Assembly: GCA_050184295.1 (NCBI GenBank)
Contig: JBFXAM010000004.1
Coordinates: 25,120-89,119, forward strand
Reading direction: 5' to 3'
Length of the DNA stretch: 64,000 bases
DNA from: JBFXAM01 sp050184295
GTDB lineage: Bacteria; Planctomycetota; Phycisphaerae; UBA1845; Fen-1342
Part shown: piece after piece, positions 1 through 9,066 of the stretch
Position numbering within the stretch: position 1 is the first letter of the stretch
Layout: every line of letters begins with the position of its first letter
Position numbers and translations under genes: made by a program
The notes under the pieces: generated by a model
The model's input: the letters and a program-made list of their open reading frames with translations, nothing else
The model's database searches: none
What the model was told of the DNA's origin: nothing

Positions 1-575
1 AAGAGGATGATGTTGAACGGGAACGGCCCGACGCTGAAGAAGTGCTTCAGGAACGCCGTCCCGCCGAGCCGCACGCCGTGATACACGATCATGAAGAGCG
101 TGCACAGCGCCAGCGTCGCCGTCACCCAGACGTTGCCCGTGGGTGTACCGCCGAGTATCGGCACGCCGCCGAACAGCACCTTGTTCCACGGGTCCAGCGG
201 CACCATTCCCAGCAGATTGCACATCAGGATGAAGAAGAACACGGTCCACAGATACGGCGTGAACGTGTCGGTGTGCTTGCCGAGCGCCGGGCGGAAGACG
301 TTCTCCCGCAACGTCACGCAGATCCACTCCAGCGCGTTCGCCAGAAACCCCCGCGGCACGTGCCGGCCGATGTCGTCCGTCCCGGCACGCTTGCGCGCTG
401 CCAGGGGGATCAGCCACAGCAACAGCAGCCCCGCCAGGATCTGCATCACGATCTGATTGCTGAGGATCGTGAACTCGAACGAGCCGTTCTGGTTCAGCGT
501 GATGATCGGGTGCTGAACAACGTGATCGATCGGGTCGTGACTGCCGCCGCTGCTGGCCAGCAAGAGTGAATTCAT
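1..575 (-). CDS. atpB: ATP synthase F0 subunit a, C-terminus cut by window edge
   Basis: Subunit a of the membrane F0 sector forms the proton half-channels next to the c-ring. About 191 N-terminal residues are visible, starting at an ATG (573-575) with sequence MNSLLLASSGG. They contain a hydrophobic helix (IVMQILAGLLLLWLIPLAAR) and the family-typical stretch YLWTVFFFILMCNLLGMVP, where the Asn-Leu-Leu-Gly is characteristic. The essential channel arginine lies further downstream, outside the window. The start codon overlaps the stop of the preceding atpI-like gene by four bases, indicating translational coupling in an atpZ-atpI-atpB order, the usual start of bacterial atp operons. Identity is clear; only the missing C-terminus limits the description. 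Confidence 0.93.
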   Translation of the reverse strand, partial: MNSLLLASSGGSHDPIDHVVQHPIITLNQNGSFEFTILSNQIVMQILAGLLLLWLIPLAARKRAGTDDIGRHVPRGFLANALEWICVTLRENVFRPALGKHTDTFTPYLWTVFFFILMCNLLGMVPLDPWNKVLFGGVPILGGTPTGNVWVTATLALCTLFMIVYHGVRLGGTAFLKHFFSVGPFPFNIIL

Positions 576-1009
576 GAGGCCGCCTTGTCCATGCGCTGCA
601 CCAGCCGCACAAGCGCCAGGCTGTCGACGAACATCAGCACCAGGTAGGCCAGCGCCATCCAAACCAGCACCGGCCCGCGCTCCAGCCTCCCGCCGAGCAC
701 CACCGCCGCGGTCAGCAGGATCACGACGCCAAAACGCACCACGATCCCCTGGAACATTGCCGACACGCGCTGCGGCGCGGGGTGGTTGAGCGCCAGGATC
801 GGCGGCGCCAGGCCGGCCAACGCCGCCACGAGCGAGATCGCGATTCCGGTCAGCATCCCGACCGGCCCGGACGCACCCGCCAGCGCCGTCGTCGGGAAGT
901 ACCCAAGCAGCGCGAGCGCCGCCGCCGTCAGCGTCGAAAGCAACGCGAAGCGCCGATAGACGCCGGCGACACTAAGCGTGCTACCTGCCGGTGGCGTCGT
1001 CACGATCAT
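572..1009 (-). CDS. atpI: AtpI-like ATP synthase accessory membrane protein
   Basis: A 145-residue protein, mostly hydrophobic, with about four predicted membrane helices: roughly residues 19-36, 46-70, 85-105 and 112-132. It starts MIVTTPPAGSTLSVAGV. Size, helix number and position directly before atpB match the ATP synthase protein I family (ATP-synt_I), which assists c-ring assembly or ion supply in other bacteria. Sequence conservation in this family is weak, so the call leans on context. The gene overlaps atpB by four bases and the upstream atpZ-like gene by 29 bases. An upstream in-frame extension to about 1141 would run entirely inside the atpZ-like gene and has low-complexity Arg/Ser sequence, so I prefer the ATG at 1009. 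Confidence 0.65.
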   Translation of the reverse strand: MIVTTPPAGSTLSVAGVYRRFALLSTLTAAALALLGYFPTTALAGASGPVGMLTGIAISLVAALAGLAPPILALNHPAPQRVSAMFQGIVVRFGVVILLTAAVVLGGRLERGPVLVWMALAYLVLMFVDSLALVRLVQRMDKAAS

Positions 1010-1301
1010 TCGATCCCGGTTCCTCACTGGTGGGCCGCGGAGCGGGCCGCGAACCAAACTGCCGCTGCGTGAGCCGGATCGCCCGCCGCAGAAAGTTGTA
1101 CATACCGCCGATGATGCCGAGAATCGCGCCCGTCGCGACACCGACCGGCGCGGTGCCGAACTTCCAGTCGACCCAGTATCCGAACAGCGTCAAGCCGATG
1201 ATCGCCCCGGCCAGCTCACCACCCATGCCGGCGTATCGCAGCCAGGCGGTCGGATCGTCCTGATTGCCGCGCGGATCGCGCGGCACCGGTTCCGACGGCA
1301 T
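981..1301 (-). CDS. atpZ: AtpZ/AtpI family (ATPase_gene1) small membrane protein
   Basis: A 106-residue protein with the two-helix core of the ATPase_gene1 family: a helix containing MGGELAGAIIGLTLFGYWVD, a short turn with KFGTAP, and a second helix VGVATGAILGIIGGMYNF followed by a basic stretch. Glycine-rich helices with this WxD/KxGT-type loop are typical of AtpZ, which in other bacteria partners AtpI in Mg/Ca uptake or c-ring handling for ATP synthase. First gene of the atp cluster on the minus strand; its 3' end overlaps the next gene by 29 bases. I took the ATG giving MPSEPVPRD; a further 13 upstream residues are possible but unremarkable. Confidence 0.75.
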   Translation of the reverse strand: MPSEPVPRDPRGNQDDPTAWLRYAGMGGELAGAIIGLTLFGYWVDWKFGTAPVGVATGAILGIIGGMYNFLRRAIRLTQRQFGSRPAPRPTSEEPGSNDRDDATGR

Positions 1302-1745
1302 CGCTCCACCTGCCCGTTCACCGGCAAGGTGACGTTGCACCCTTTCGTGGGAACTTCAGCCGGGGCGGTGAATGTAGCAAACGACACCCGCACGTCAAGA
1401 CCCGCGCCATCGCCGCGAGAGTTTCGAGCGCCCCGTGTCGTGGCGATTCAGGCGCGACCGCGGCCGGTGAAGGTGCGTCCAGTTCTGAGCTGCACCGGCC
1501 ACGGATCAGAATCCGCCGCTTGGCGCGTCGCAACCCGCCCCGCCAAGCGGCGGGCCCGGGCGCACCGGCCGGTTGTGGCGTCTGGCCCCGTGCTTGGCGC
1601 ACGGGGTTCCGATTCGCTGCCGCGCGCGGGATGCCCCCCCGCTGCGTGGACGCGTGGTGCGCCGCTTTGACGCGGGGCGCGCCGGGCGCGATCATGCCGG
1701 CGTGACGCGCGGACTCCGCCGCGTTCCCACCGTCGAGGTCGTTTC
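1302..1745. other. Divergent intergenic region between atpZ and addB
   Basis: 444 bases separate the divergently transcribed atp operon (minus) and addB (plus), so promoters for both should lie here, though no clear -35/-10 pair could be picked out in this GC-rich DNA. It holds a perfect 12-bp inverted repeat (1513-1524 with 1542-1553), a hairpin of 8 bp with a 5-base loop (1586-1593 with 1599-1606), and an 18-base word (1502-1519) repeated in inverse orientation at 45849-45866. No coding potential was recognised. Confidence 0.6.
1513..1553. repeat. 12-bp perfect inverted repeat
   Basis: CCGCCGCTTGGC at 1513-1524 is the exact reverse complement of GCCAAGCGGCGG at 1542-1553, with 17 bases between. 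It lies in the divergent atp/addB intergenic region. No T-run follows on either side, so it may be a regulator site or remnant of a dispersed repeat rather than an intrinsic terminator. Confidence 0.5.
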
Positions 1746-4700
1746 ATGGCGGTCACGCTCATTCTCGGTCGAGCCGGCGCCGGCAAGACGCGCGCGTGCC
1801 TCGATGCGATCGTCGCGGCGCTCGCCGAACCCGCCCCGACCAGTGCAGGCGCGGCGCTCGCCGCGGTCGACCACGAACCCGGCCCACTGTTACTGCTGGT
1901 CCCGGAGCAGGCGAGCTTTCAGATGGAGCGCGCCCTGGCGCTCCGCGCCCGCGGCGGCGGATTGGTGCGCGCCGAAGTGCTGAGCTTCTCGCGGCTCGCA
2001 CATCGCGTGCTCGCGGCCGACGGCGTCGCGCCCACGTTTCTGGCGCCCGCGCTGCGGACGCTGGCGCTACGCGCCGTGTTTGAACGCTCGACCGCGCGGC
2101 GCGGGCCCTTCGCGACGGCGCAGCGCACGGCCGGTTTTTTCGAACGGCTGAACCGGCTGGTCGCGGAGCTGTTGCGCGAGGATGTCGGCCCCGAAGCGCT
2201 GCGCGCCGCCGCCGCGGCGCTGCCCGGCGCCGCGGGTGACAAGGTGCGCGCGATTGCGGAGATTCTTGCCGACTACCAGGCGTGGCTCGGGCCGGAGCGT
2301 TACGACCCCGCGACGCAGCTCGCGCTGCTCCGCCAGCGAATCGCGACCAGTCCGCAGCTGCGCCAGGCGCGCATCTGGGTCGACGGCTTCGCGGGCTTCA
2401 CGGGGCAGGAGCTCGCCACGCTCGTCGCGCTGGGGGGTGGCGCGCGCCAATTGCACATCACGCTCTTGCTCGACGCGGTGGCGCACCCGGTGACGCCCGG
2501 AACAGACGAGCTGCGCCTCTTTCACCCGACGGAGACGACGCGTGCGCGGCTCGAAGCGCTGTTTCGCGCTGCGCGCGTGGCGCTCGCGCCCCCGGTGCTG
2601 CTCGTTGCAGATCCGCCGCCGCGTTTCGCCGCCGCGCCTCACTTGGCCGCGCTGGAGCGCGGGTTCGACGTGCCCAGCGAGTCGTCCGCGGAACCGAGCG
2701 CCGCGCCCGGCGGCGGGCCCGCCGCTGACACGCGGGCGCCGGGCCGGGCCGCGGCCGGCGCGCCGCATGCCAGGGTTTGCGGAGCCGACGCAGCACTACT
2801 GCGGTGCGTGGTGCCGATCCGCGTACTGGCATGCCGATCGCATCGCGAGGAACTGGAGCAGGCCGCACGGCACATCCGCGCGCAGATCGCGGCGTCCGGC
2901 GGGCGGCTGCGGTTTCGCGACTTCGCGGTCATCGCCCGCGACCTGGAGCCGCTCGCGGGGCTGGTCGAAGAGGTCTTTCGCGAATACGAGACGCCGTGCT
3001 TCATCGATCGCCGGCGGCCGCTGAGCACGCACGCGCTGAGCCGCTTTATGGACGCGCTGCTCGAGGCTGTCGCGAGCGACTTTGCGTTGGAGCCGGCGGC
3101 GCGCCTGCTGCGGACGGGGCTTCTGCCGCTCTCGCGCGAGCACGCCGAGCGCCTGGAAACCGTCATTCGTATCGGGCAGGTGCGCGGGTTGCGCCGTTGG
3201 CAAGAGGCGGCCTGGGACTTCGGCGCGGATCGTCCGTGGGACAATCGCCCAAACTCGCGCGCCGAACGGGCCCAGTCGGGCAGCGCCGCCGACCGCGCCG
3301 CACTGCTCGCCGCGCGACGGTGCGTCGTGACCGCGGCGGAGCCGCTCGTGCACCTCGCCGCGAGTGGTGCCGGCGCACCCGGCGCCACCTGGGCGGCGGC
3401 GCTTCTGGACGCGCTGGAAGCGCTGCGGGTGCGCGCCCGGATCGCGGAGTGGATTGCCGAAGCGCGGCAGGCGCGCGACTGGGAGACGGCCGAGACGCAT
3501 CGACTCGCGTGGGATTCGCTGGTCGAGCTGCTGGACGGCATGCACGTCGTGCTCGACGAGACGCGGCTCAGGCTCGATGACGTGGCCGCCGTCCTGTCGG
3601 GCGCGCTGCGGGACGCGACGATCGGACTGGCGCCGCCCACGCTCGACCAGGTTCTCGTCAGCGCGGTGGAACGCAGCCGTCACCCGGACATCAAGCAGGC
3701 CTGGCTGATGGCGTTCAACGAGGGCGTGTTCCCGGCACGGCCGGCTGACGACGCGCTGCTCACGCGCGATGAGCGGCAGGCTCTGGCCGAAGCCGGGCTT
3801 GAGGCTCTCGGGACACGCGCGCGGGACGTGTTCGGCGAGCGCCTCCTCGCCTACATCGCGATGACGCGACCGTCCGAAACGCTCACGCTCAGCTACGCGA
3901 CCGCCGCCGCCGACGGCGCCGAGATGCTGCCTTCGCCCCTGCTCGACGAGCTGGGCGCGTGCGGCGTGGCGATCGAGTTTGAGGTGCCTACAGATGAGGC
4001 GCCGCCGGTCGCGGCGGTGGAAGCGGCCCGCGGGTATCTCGGCGCATCGCGCGAGCGGTCCGCGCGCCCGGCGGGATTCGAGCGTCATCAACGGCTGCGC
4101 GCGGCGTTGGCGGAGCCGCTCCGCGCGCAAGTCGAGCGACTGCTGCGCGGGCTGACCTATCACAACGAGCCGCCGGCGCTGCCCGACCGCGGGCGTGTGG
4201 CGTGCGGCGCCGACGAGCTGGCCTGGAGCGGATCGCAGTCGGAGATCGAGACCTACATTCAGTGCCCGTTTCAGCACTTTGCGCGCCACGCGCTGCGGCT
4301 CGATCCGGACTTCGGTCCGCCCCCGGTTCACTCGGAACTCGGCACGATCGCGCACGCGATTCTCGCGGATGTGACGCGGCGCGCCATCGGCTCGCCCGGC
4401 GGCGTCCACGCGCTGGATGACGAGGCGTGGGAGGCGCTCGTCGCCGCCGCGTTCGGCGCCTTCGAGGCGCGTCTCTCGCGCGACTGGATCGAGCGCAACC
4501 CGCGGCTGGCCTTCCTCGTGCGCGTGCTGGAACGCGGACTCCGCGAGCTGCTGCGCGCCCATGTCGCCCGCTGGCGCGCCGGGCGCTTCGCGCCGCGGCT
4601 GGTGGAGCATCCCTTCGATCCGACCGACCCGTGCGGCGCGGTGCGGCTGCGTCTACCCGACGGTCGCTGGTTCGGCGTGCGGGGAACGATCGACCGGGTC

Positions 4701-5336
4701 GATGCGGCGAAGGAGGGCGCGACAACGGCGTTCGTGGTGTACGACTACAAGCCGGACGGGGAGTTCTCGAACCGCCCATACCTGACGCAGGCGCGGTTGC
4801 AGCTCATGACGTATGTGCTCGCGGCGCGCGCCGCGCTGGGCGACGACGCGCGCTGCGCCGGGGCGTTCGTGGCGCCCCTCTATCCAGATATCAAGCGGCT
4901 CGAACCCGATTATGTGCGACACGCGCCGCTCGACGCGCAGCGCATGCATCTCTTTCAGCCGCGCGGCCGACTCGACGCCCAGTTTCTGACGCTGTTCGAA
5001 CCCGCGACCACCGCCGGCCGGCTGGCGGCCGTCAGCGCGCATATCAACAAAGACGGGGCGGTCGGCAGCCGCGGCGACGCGGTCGGCGCCGAGCAGCTTG
5101 CGGCGTACGTCGAGACGGCGGCGGCGACGCTGACCCACGCGGTCGCGCAGTTGCTGGCCGGCGTGATCGACGCGTCGCCGCTGATCGAGGGGCGTAAGCT
5201 CGCGTGTCGGACCTGCGAATACCGCGCCGTGTGCCGGTTCGATCGCCTCACGAACGAGCCGCGGGCGGCCGAGACCGAGCTGCCGCTGGTTTGGGCCGAG
5301 GGACGTGCGACGGGGGCGGCCGATGAAGCTGACTGA
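1746..5336 (+). CDS. addB: AddB, helicase/nuclease subunit of AddAB
   Basis: AddB pairs with AddA to resect double-strand breaks for RecA-dependent repair. The 1196-residue product begins with a Walker A motif, GRAGAGKT (residues 8-15). The C-terminal RecB-type nuclease domain shows D983 in GTIDRVD and D1000-Y-K1002, followed by QARLQLMTY. Four cysteines fit the AddB iron-sulfur staple: C840 (ETYIQCPFQHFA) and C1154, C1157, C1163 (CRTCEYRAVC). Length matches the family. The start ATG has an upstream purine-rich GAGGTCG. The stop overlaps the addA start by 14 bases, so the two subunits should be co-translated. Residues near 315-345 are Ala/Pro/Gly-rich and look like a linker. Identity is firm despite low conservation of the helicase portion. 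Confidence 0.92.
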   Translation: MAVTLILGRAGAGKTRACLDAIVAALAEPAPTSAGAALAAVDHEPGPLLLLVPEQASFQMERALALRARGGGLVRAEVLSFSRLAHRVLAADGVAPTFLAPALRTLALRAVFERSTARRGPFATAQRTAGFFERLNRLVAELLREDVGPEALRAAAAALPGAAGDKVRAIAEILADYQAWLGPERYDPATQLALLRQRIATSPQLRQARIWVDGFAGFTGQELATLVALGGGARQLHITLLLDAVAHPVTPGTDELRLFHPTETTRARLEALFRAARVALAPPVLLVADPPPRFAAAPHLAALERGFDVPSESSAEPSAAPGGGPAADTRAPGRAAAGAPHARVCGADAALLRCVVPIRVLACRSHREELEQAARHIRAQIAASGGRLRFRDFAVIARDLEPLAGLVEEVFREYETPCFIDRRRPLSTHALSRFMDALLEAVASDFALEPAARLLRTGLLPLSREHAERLETVIRIGQVRGLRRWQEAAWDFGADRPWDNRPNSRAERAQSGSAADRAALLAARRCVVTAAEPLVHLAASGAGAPGATWAAALLDALEALRVRARIAEWIAEARQARDWETAETHRLAWDSLVELLDGMHVVLDETRLRLDDVAAVLSGALRDATIGLAPPTLDQVLVSAVERSRHPDIKQAWLMAFNEGVFPARPADDALLTRDERQALAEAGLEALGTRARDVFGERLLAYIAMTRPSETLTLSYATAAADGAEMLPSPLLDELGACGVAIEFEVPTDEAPPVAAVEAARGYLGASRERSARPAGFERHQRLRAALAEPLRAQVERLLRGLTYHNEPPALPDRGRVACGADELAWSGSQSEIETYIQCPFQHFARHALRLDPDFGPPPVHSELGTIAHAILADVTRRAIGSPGGVHALDDEAWEALVAAAFGAFEARLSRDWIERNPRLAFLVRVLERGLRELLRAHVARWRAGRFAPRLVEHPFDPTDPCGAVRLRLPDGRWFGVRGTIDRVDAAKEGATTAFVVYDYKPDGEFSNRPYLTQARLQLMTYVLAARAALGDDARCAGAFVAPLYPDIKRLEPDYVRHAPLDAQRMHLFQPRGRLDAQFLTLFEPATTAGRLAAVSAHINKDGAVGSRGDAVGAEQLAAYVETAAATLTHAVAQLLAGVIDASPLIEGRKLACRTCEYRAVCRFDRLTNEPRAAETELPLVWAEGRATGAADEAD

Positions 5337-8300
5337 GAACCAGCAGCGCGCCATCGCACATCGCGGCGCCGACCTGCTGCTGTCGGCATCGGCGGGCTCC
5401 GGCAAGACCGAAGTGCTCGCGCGCCGTTGCGTCGATCTGATCGCGGATCCGCACCAGCCGTGCGACGTCACCCACCTCGCCGTGGTCACCTTTACACGCG
5501 CGGCGGCGGCCGAGCTGCGCGTTCGCCTGGCGCGCATGCTGCGCGACGCGGCGCGGGCGGTGCGGGGAGTCGCTTTGGAGCGGCACCTGCGCCGCCAGGA
5601 AGTGTTGATCGCGACCGCGGACATCGGGACGATCGACGCCTGGTGCGGGCGCTTGGTCCGCGAGAACTTCGCCGCCGCCCAGGTTGATGCGGGCTATGTC
5701 GTCCTCGCGCCCGAGCCCGCGCACCTGCTTCGCGCCAGCGTGCTCGACGAGTTGCTGGGATGGGTCTTCACGGCCCCGGACGACGACGCCGAGCAAGCCC
5801 GCGCGTGGCTGGCGCGCGAGGCGCGTCCGCGCGACGAATCGCTGCGCGGGTGCGTTGACCGCATCAACCGGCTGCGCGAGCAGCTCATCGATCCGGACGC
5901 CTGGTTGGCGGCGCGCGAACGCGATGCGCTGCGCCCGGACACGGAGCTGCGCGCCCACGCGGGACGCGTCGTGTGCGCCGCGATCGCCGACGAATGCAGG
6001 TTCCAGTCAGAACAGCTCGCGGCACTGCCCGCGGCACGATCCTCCCCAACGGCCGCGGAGATCGCGGACGCCTACGCCGCCGCACTGCGCAACCTCGAGG
6101 CGCTCGCGCGCGGCTCCACCGACGCCGTCCGCGTCTGTGCCGCGTGCGCGCAGATCAAGCTGCGCAAGCCGACGCGCGCCGGCGCCGACGTCGGCGACTT
6201 GGTCGGAACGCTGCGTGACGATTGGCTGAAGCCTCGCTTGCTGAAGCGGTGCGATGCGGACGAAGTCGCCGCGCTGCTCGCGCACGCGCCGCTCGCCGCC
6301 GCACGCCTCGCGCTCGCGTTGCGGCTCGAGCGGCGCTTTGCCGACCGGCTCGCGAGTGCCAAGCGGCGGCGCGGCGTGCTCGAGTTCGGCGACGTGCAGC
6401 GTGCCGCCCTCGACCTGCTCGGCACGCCCGCGCGTACGCCGAACGCGCCGCGCGCGCCCTCGCCGCTCGCCGAGCAGCTCCGTGCGCGCTACGAACACGT
6501 TCTGGTCGACGAGTACCAGGACACGAGCCCCGTGCAGGTCGAAATCCTGCGGCTCATCTCGCGCGACGCGCCGCACGCGACGAACCGCTTTCTCGTCGGC
6601 GACATCAAGCAGAGCATCTATGGCTTCCGGCAGGCCGAGCCGCGCTTGTTCAGCCGGCTCGCGGACGCGATCGCATCCGGCGGCGCCCCCGGCGTGGTCG
6701 ACTACCTGCCCGACAACTTCCGCAGCCACGCGCGGCTCGTCGATGGCCTGAACGCGCTGTTCGCGACCCTGTTCGATCGGGCGCTCGGCGGCAGCGCGTA
6801 TGGCGAGCCGGAGCGACTTGCGGCGCGCCGCGACGAGGTCGCGAACCCCACCCTCGACGGCACGCCGCGCGTCGAAATACACATCGTGCCCGAACGGGCG
6901 CGCGGCGGTGCGGCGGACGGCGACGACGATGATGTGCTGCTGGAGCGCGTCGAGCGCGAGGCAGCGCTCGCGGCCCGGTGGATTCACGACCAGTTGCGCG
7001 CCGGCGTGCAAATCCCCGAGCGCGGCGCCGATCAGCAGCTGGCGCTGCGGCCGCTGCGATACTCCGACGTGGTGATCCTGTTGCGCGCCGCGGTGCAGAA
7101 CGCCGGTCGGGTGGGGCGCGTGCTGCGCGACGCCGGCATTCCGTGCGTCACCAGCGGGCGCGAGACGATTCTCGCGACAGTCGAGGCCCTTGACCTGCGA
7201 AGCGTCCTGGCGCTGCTGGCGAACCGCCGCCGCGATCTACCCTGGGCGGCCTACCTGCGCGGGCCATTCGTCGGTCTGTCCGAGCCGCACCTGCTCGCCA
7301 TTCGTCGTGCGGCGCCCAACGCCGACTATTGCGACGCGGTCGACGCGGTGCGGCGCTGCGCCGGCCCGCGCTCCACCCTCGAGGACACGCTGGATCGCGC
7401 GGTTGCGCAGCTCGATGCCTGGTCCGCGGCGGCCCGCGTGGTCGACCTGCCGACGCTGCTCCGCCGCATCCTGCACGAGAGCGCCTACGAGCTGTTCGTC
7501 CGCGCGTTGCCCGGCGGCGACCAACGCGTCGCCGTGCTGCGCGCATTCCAGCGCTTCGCGGACGAGTTTGCCGCGACGGGCCAGAGCGGCGTAGCCGAGT
7601 TTGTCGAGTATCTCGACGCGCTGGAGCAGCGCGAGCTCGACCCGACCACGCCCGTGACCGCGACGACCGACGCCGTCCGCGTTCTGACCATCCACGCGGC
7701 GAAGGGTCTGGAGTTTCCGTTCGTGCTGCTGCTCAACGCCGGGGCCGCGTTCAATCGCCAGTCGCAGGCCGAACCCGTGCAGTTCGACATCGACGGCGGA
7801 TTGGGGCTGCGATTCGTCGATGCCGAATTACGCACGCGCGTCGCGACCCCGGAACACGGCCTGCTCAGTTGGCGCAACCAGGAGCGCGAACTCGGCGAGG
7901 AGCTGCGGCTGCTCTACGTCGCCCTCACGCGGGCGCGCGAAAAGCTCCTGATCGTCGGGCACGCGCCTTGCGACGCGTGGGACAGGACGCGCGAGCGCTG
8001 GCCCGCCGGCCGCCCGCTGCCGCTGCTCTCGAGGCTTGCGTCTCGCAGCCATCTCGACTGGCTGCTGATGGCGGCGGCGGCGCGCGGCCTGGCGCCCGCC
8101 GCTGCCGCGCCCACGCCGACGCTGCTGCACGTGGCTGTGCACGACGGGCCGTTCGACTCCCCGCCGCCCGCGCCCGCTGTCGAAGTGCCCGCCGTCGACG
8201 CGTCCGCGGCGCCGTTCGTGTGGGGCGCCGCCGATGACGCGTGGGTGCGTGACGCGCTCGCGGGGCTGGACGCGTCCCGCGCCGCCGCCGCGGCTGGTCT

Positions 8301-8994
8301 TCCCGCCGTGCTGTCGGTCAGCGCGCTGAAGCAGGCCGCGCGGCGCGAGTCCGAGGCCGACGCCGTCGCGACGCTCGATCACAGCGACGAGCCGCTCGCG
8401 CTGCCCGCGTTTGCTGCGCCGCGGGCGTCGCCCGATGGCCGACGTCGCGGCACCGCGGTGCATCGCTTTCTGGAGCACGCCGATCTCGGCCGGCTCGAGA
8501 CCGCCGAGCAGATCGCGCGCCAGATCGACGAGTTGGGCGCTGCCCGCCGGCTCGCTCCGACCGACGCGGCGCTCCTGCCGCGCGACGAGCTTGCGTGGTG
8601 GGGCGCGACCGCGGAGGCGCGCTGGCTGGCGGAACACGCGGCGCGGGCGCGACGCGAGACGCCCTTTGTGTACCTGCTCCCGATCGCGGAAGCGAGCGAG
8701 CGCCTGCTGGTGCGCGGCGTGGTCGACTGCCTGGTGCTGGACGAAGACGCCCTCACGCTGATTGACTACAAGACGGACCGGGTCGGGAGCGACGCGGCGT
8801 TGGCCGAGCGCGTCGCGGCGTACTCGTTGCAGATGCAGCTTTACGCGGCGGCGACGAGCGCGATCTTCGCGCGGCCGGTCCGCGCCGCGTGGCTCGTGTT
8901 TCTGCACCATCGGCGCATCGTCGCGGTGCCGGTCGACAGCGCGAGCGTGCAGGCGCCGATCGGGGCGGCGATCCGCCGGCTCACGGAGCGCTGA
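5323..8994 (+). CDS. addA: AddA, UvrD-type helicase/nuclease subunit of AddAB
   Basis: A 1223-residue superfamily 1 helicase with a C-terminal nuclease domain. Visible motifs: Q motif and Walker A (NQQRAI, then SASAGSGKT at 21-29), Walker B VLVDEYQDTSP with D396-E397, the GDIKQSIYGFR motif III, TIHAAKGLEFPFV in helicase domain 2B, LLYVALTRAREKL (motif VI), and the RecB-type nuclease signature LIDYKTDR with D1148 and K1150. Together with AddB it unwinds and degrades broken DNA ends until a recombination hotspot is met. I chose the ATG at 5323 because the family starts right before the Q motif and this position gives the usual overlap with addB. An ATG 18 bases upstream is less likely. Confidence 0.95.
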   Translation: MKLTENQQRAIAHRGADLLLSASAGSGKTEVLARRCVDLIADPHQPCDVTHLAVVTFTRAAAAELRVRLARMLRDAARAVRGVALERHLRRQEVLIATADIGTIDAWCGRLVRENFAAAQVDAGYVVLAPEPAHLLRASVLDELLGWVFTAPDDDAEQARAWLAREARPRDESLRGCVDRINRLREQLIDPDAWLAARERDALRPDTELRAHAGRVVCAAIADECRFQSEQLAALPAARSSPTAAEIADAYAAALRNLEALARGSTDAVRVCAACAQIKLRKPTRAGADVGDLVGTLRDDWLKPRLLKRCDADEVAALLAHAPLAAARLALALRLERRFADRLASAKRRRGVLEFGDVQRAALDLLGTPARTPNAPRAPSPLAEQLRARYEHVLVDEYQDTSPVQVEILRLISRDAPHATNRFLVGDIKQSIYGFRQAEPRLFSRLADAIASGGAPGVVDYLPDNFRSHARLVDGLNALFATLFDRALGGSAYGEPERLAARRDEVANPTLDGTPRVEIHIVPERARGGAADGDDDDVLLERVEREAALAARWIHDQLRAGVQIPERGADQQLALRPLRYSDVVILLRAAVQNAGRVGRVLRDAGIPCVTSGRETILATVEALDLRSVLALLANRRRDLPWAAYLRGPFVGLSEPHLLAIRRAAPNADYCDAVDAVRRCAGPRSTLEDTLDRAVAQLDAWSAAARVVDLPTLLRRILHESAYELFVRALPGGDQRVAVLRAFQRFADEFAATGQSGVAEFVEYLDALEQRELDPTTPVTATTDAVRVLTIHAAKGLEFPFVLLLNAGAAFNRQSQAEPVQFDIDGGLGLRFVDAELRTRVATPEHGLLSWRNQERELGEELRLLYVALTRAREKLLIVGHAPCDAWDRTRERWPAGRPLPLLSRLASRSHLDWLLMAAAARGLAPAAAAPTPTLLHVAVHDGPFDSPPPAPAVEVPAVDASAAPFVWGAADDAWVRDALAGLDASRAAAAAGLPAVLSVSALKQAARRESEADAVATLDHSDEPLALPAFAAPRASPDGRRRGTAVHRFLEHADLGRLETAEQIARQIDELGAARRLAPTDAALLPRDELAWWGATAEARWLAEHAARARRETPFVYLLPIAEASERLLVRGVVDCLVLDEDALTLIDYKTDRVGSDAALAERVAAYSLQMQLYAAATSAIFARPVRAAWLVFLHHRRIVAVPVDSASVQAPIGAAIRRLTER

Positions 8995-9066
8995 GCGGGC
9001 GCCGGCGCGTCGGCGCCACGCCCGCCGGCTTCGTGCCGGCGGTGCGCGGTACACTGATCAGCGCTC

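Noticed and set aside
1586..1606. 8-bp hairpin in the atpZ/addB gap as a terminator
   Set aside because: It lies between divergent starts and lacks a T-tract, so a terminator role makes little sense.
2796..4610. Long minus-strand open frame (about 600 codons) opposite addB
   Set aside because: Arg/Ala-rich composition without motifs, and the plus strand shows AddB motifs throughout. Such antisense frames are expected at this GC content.
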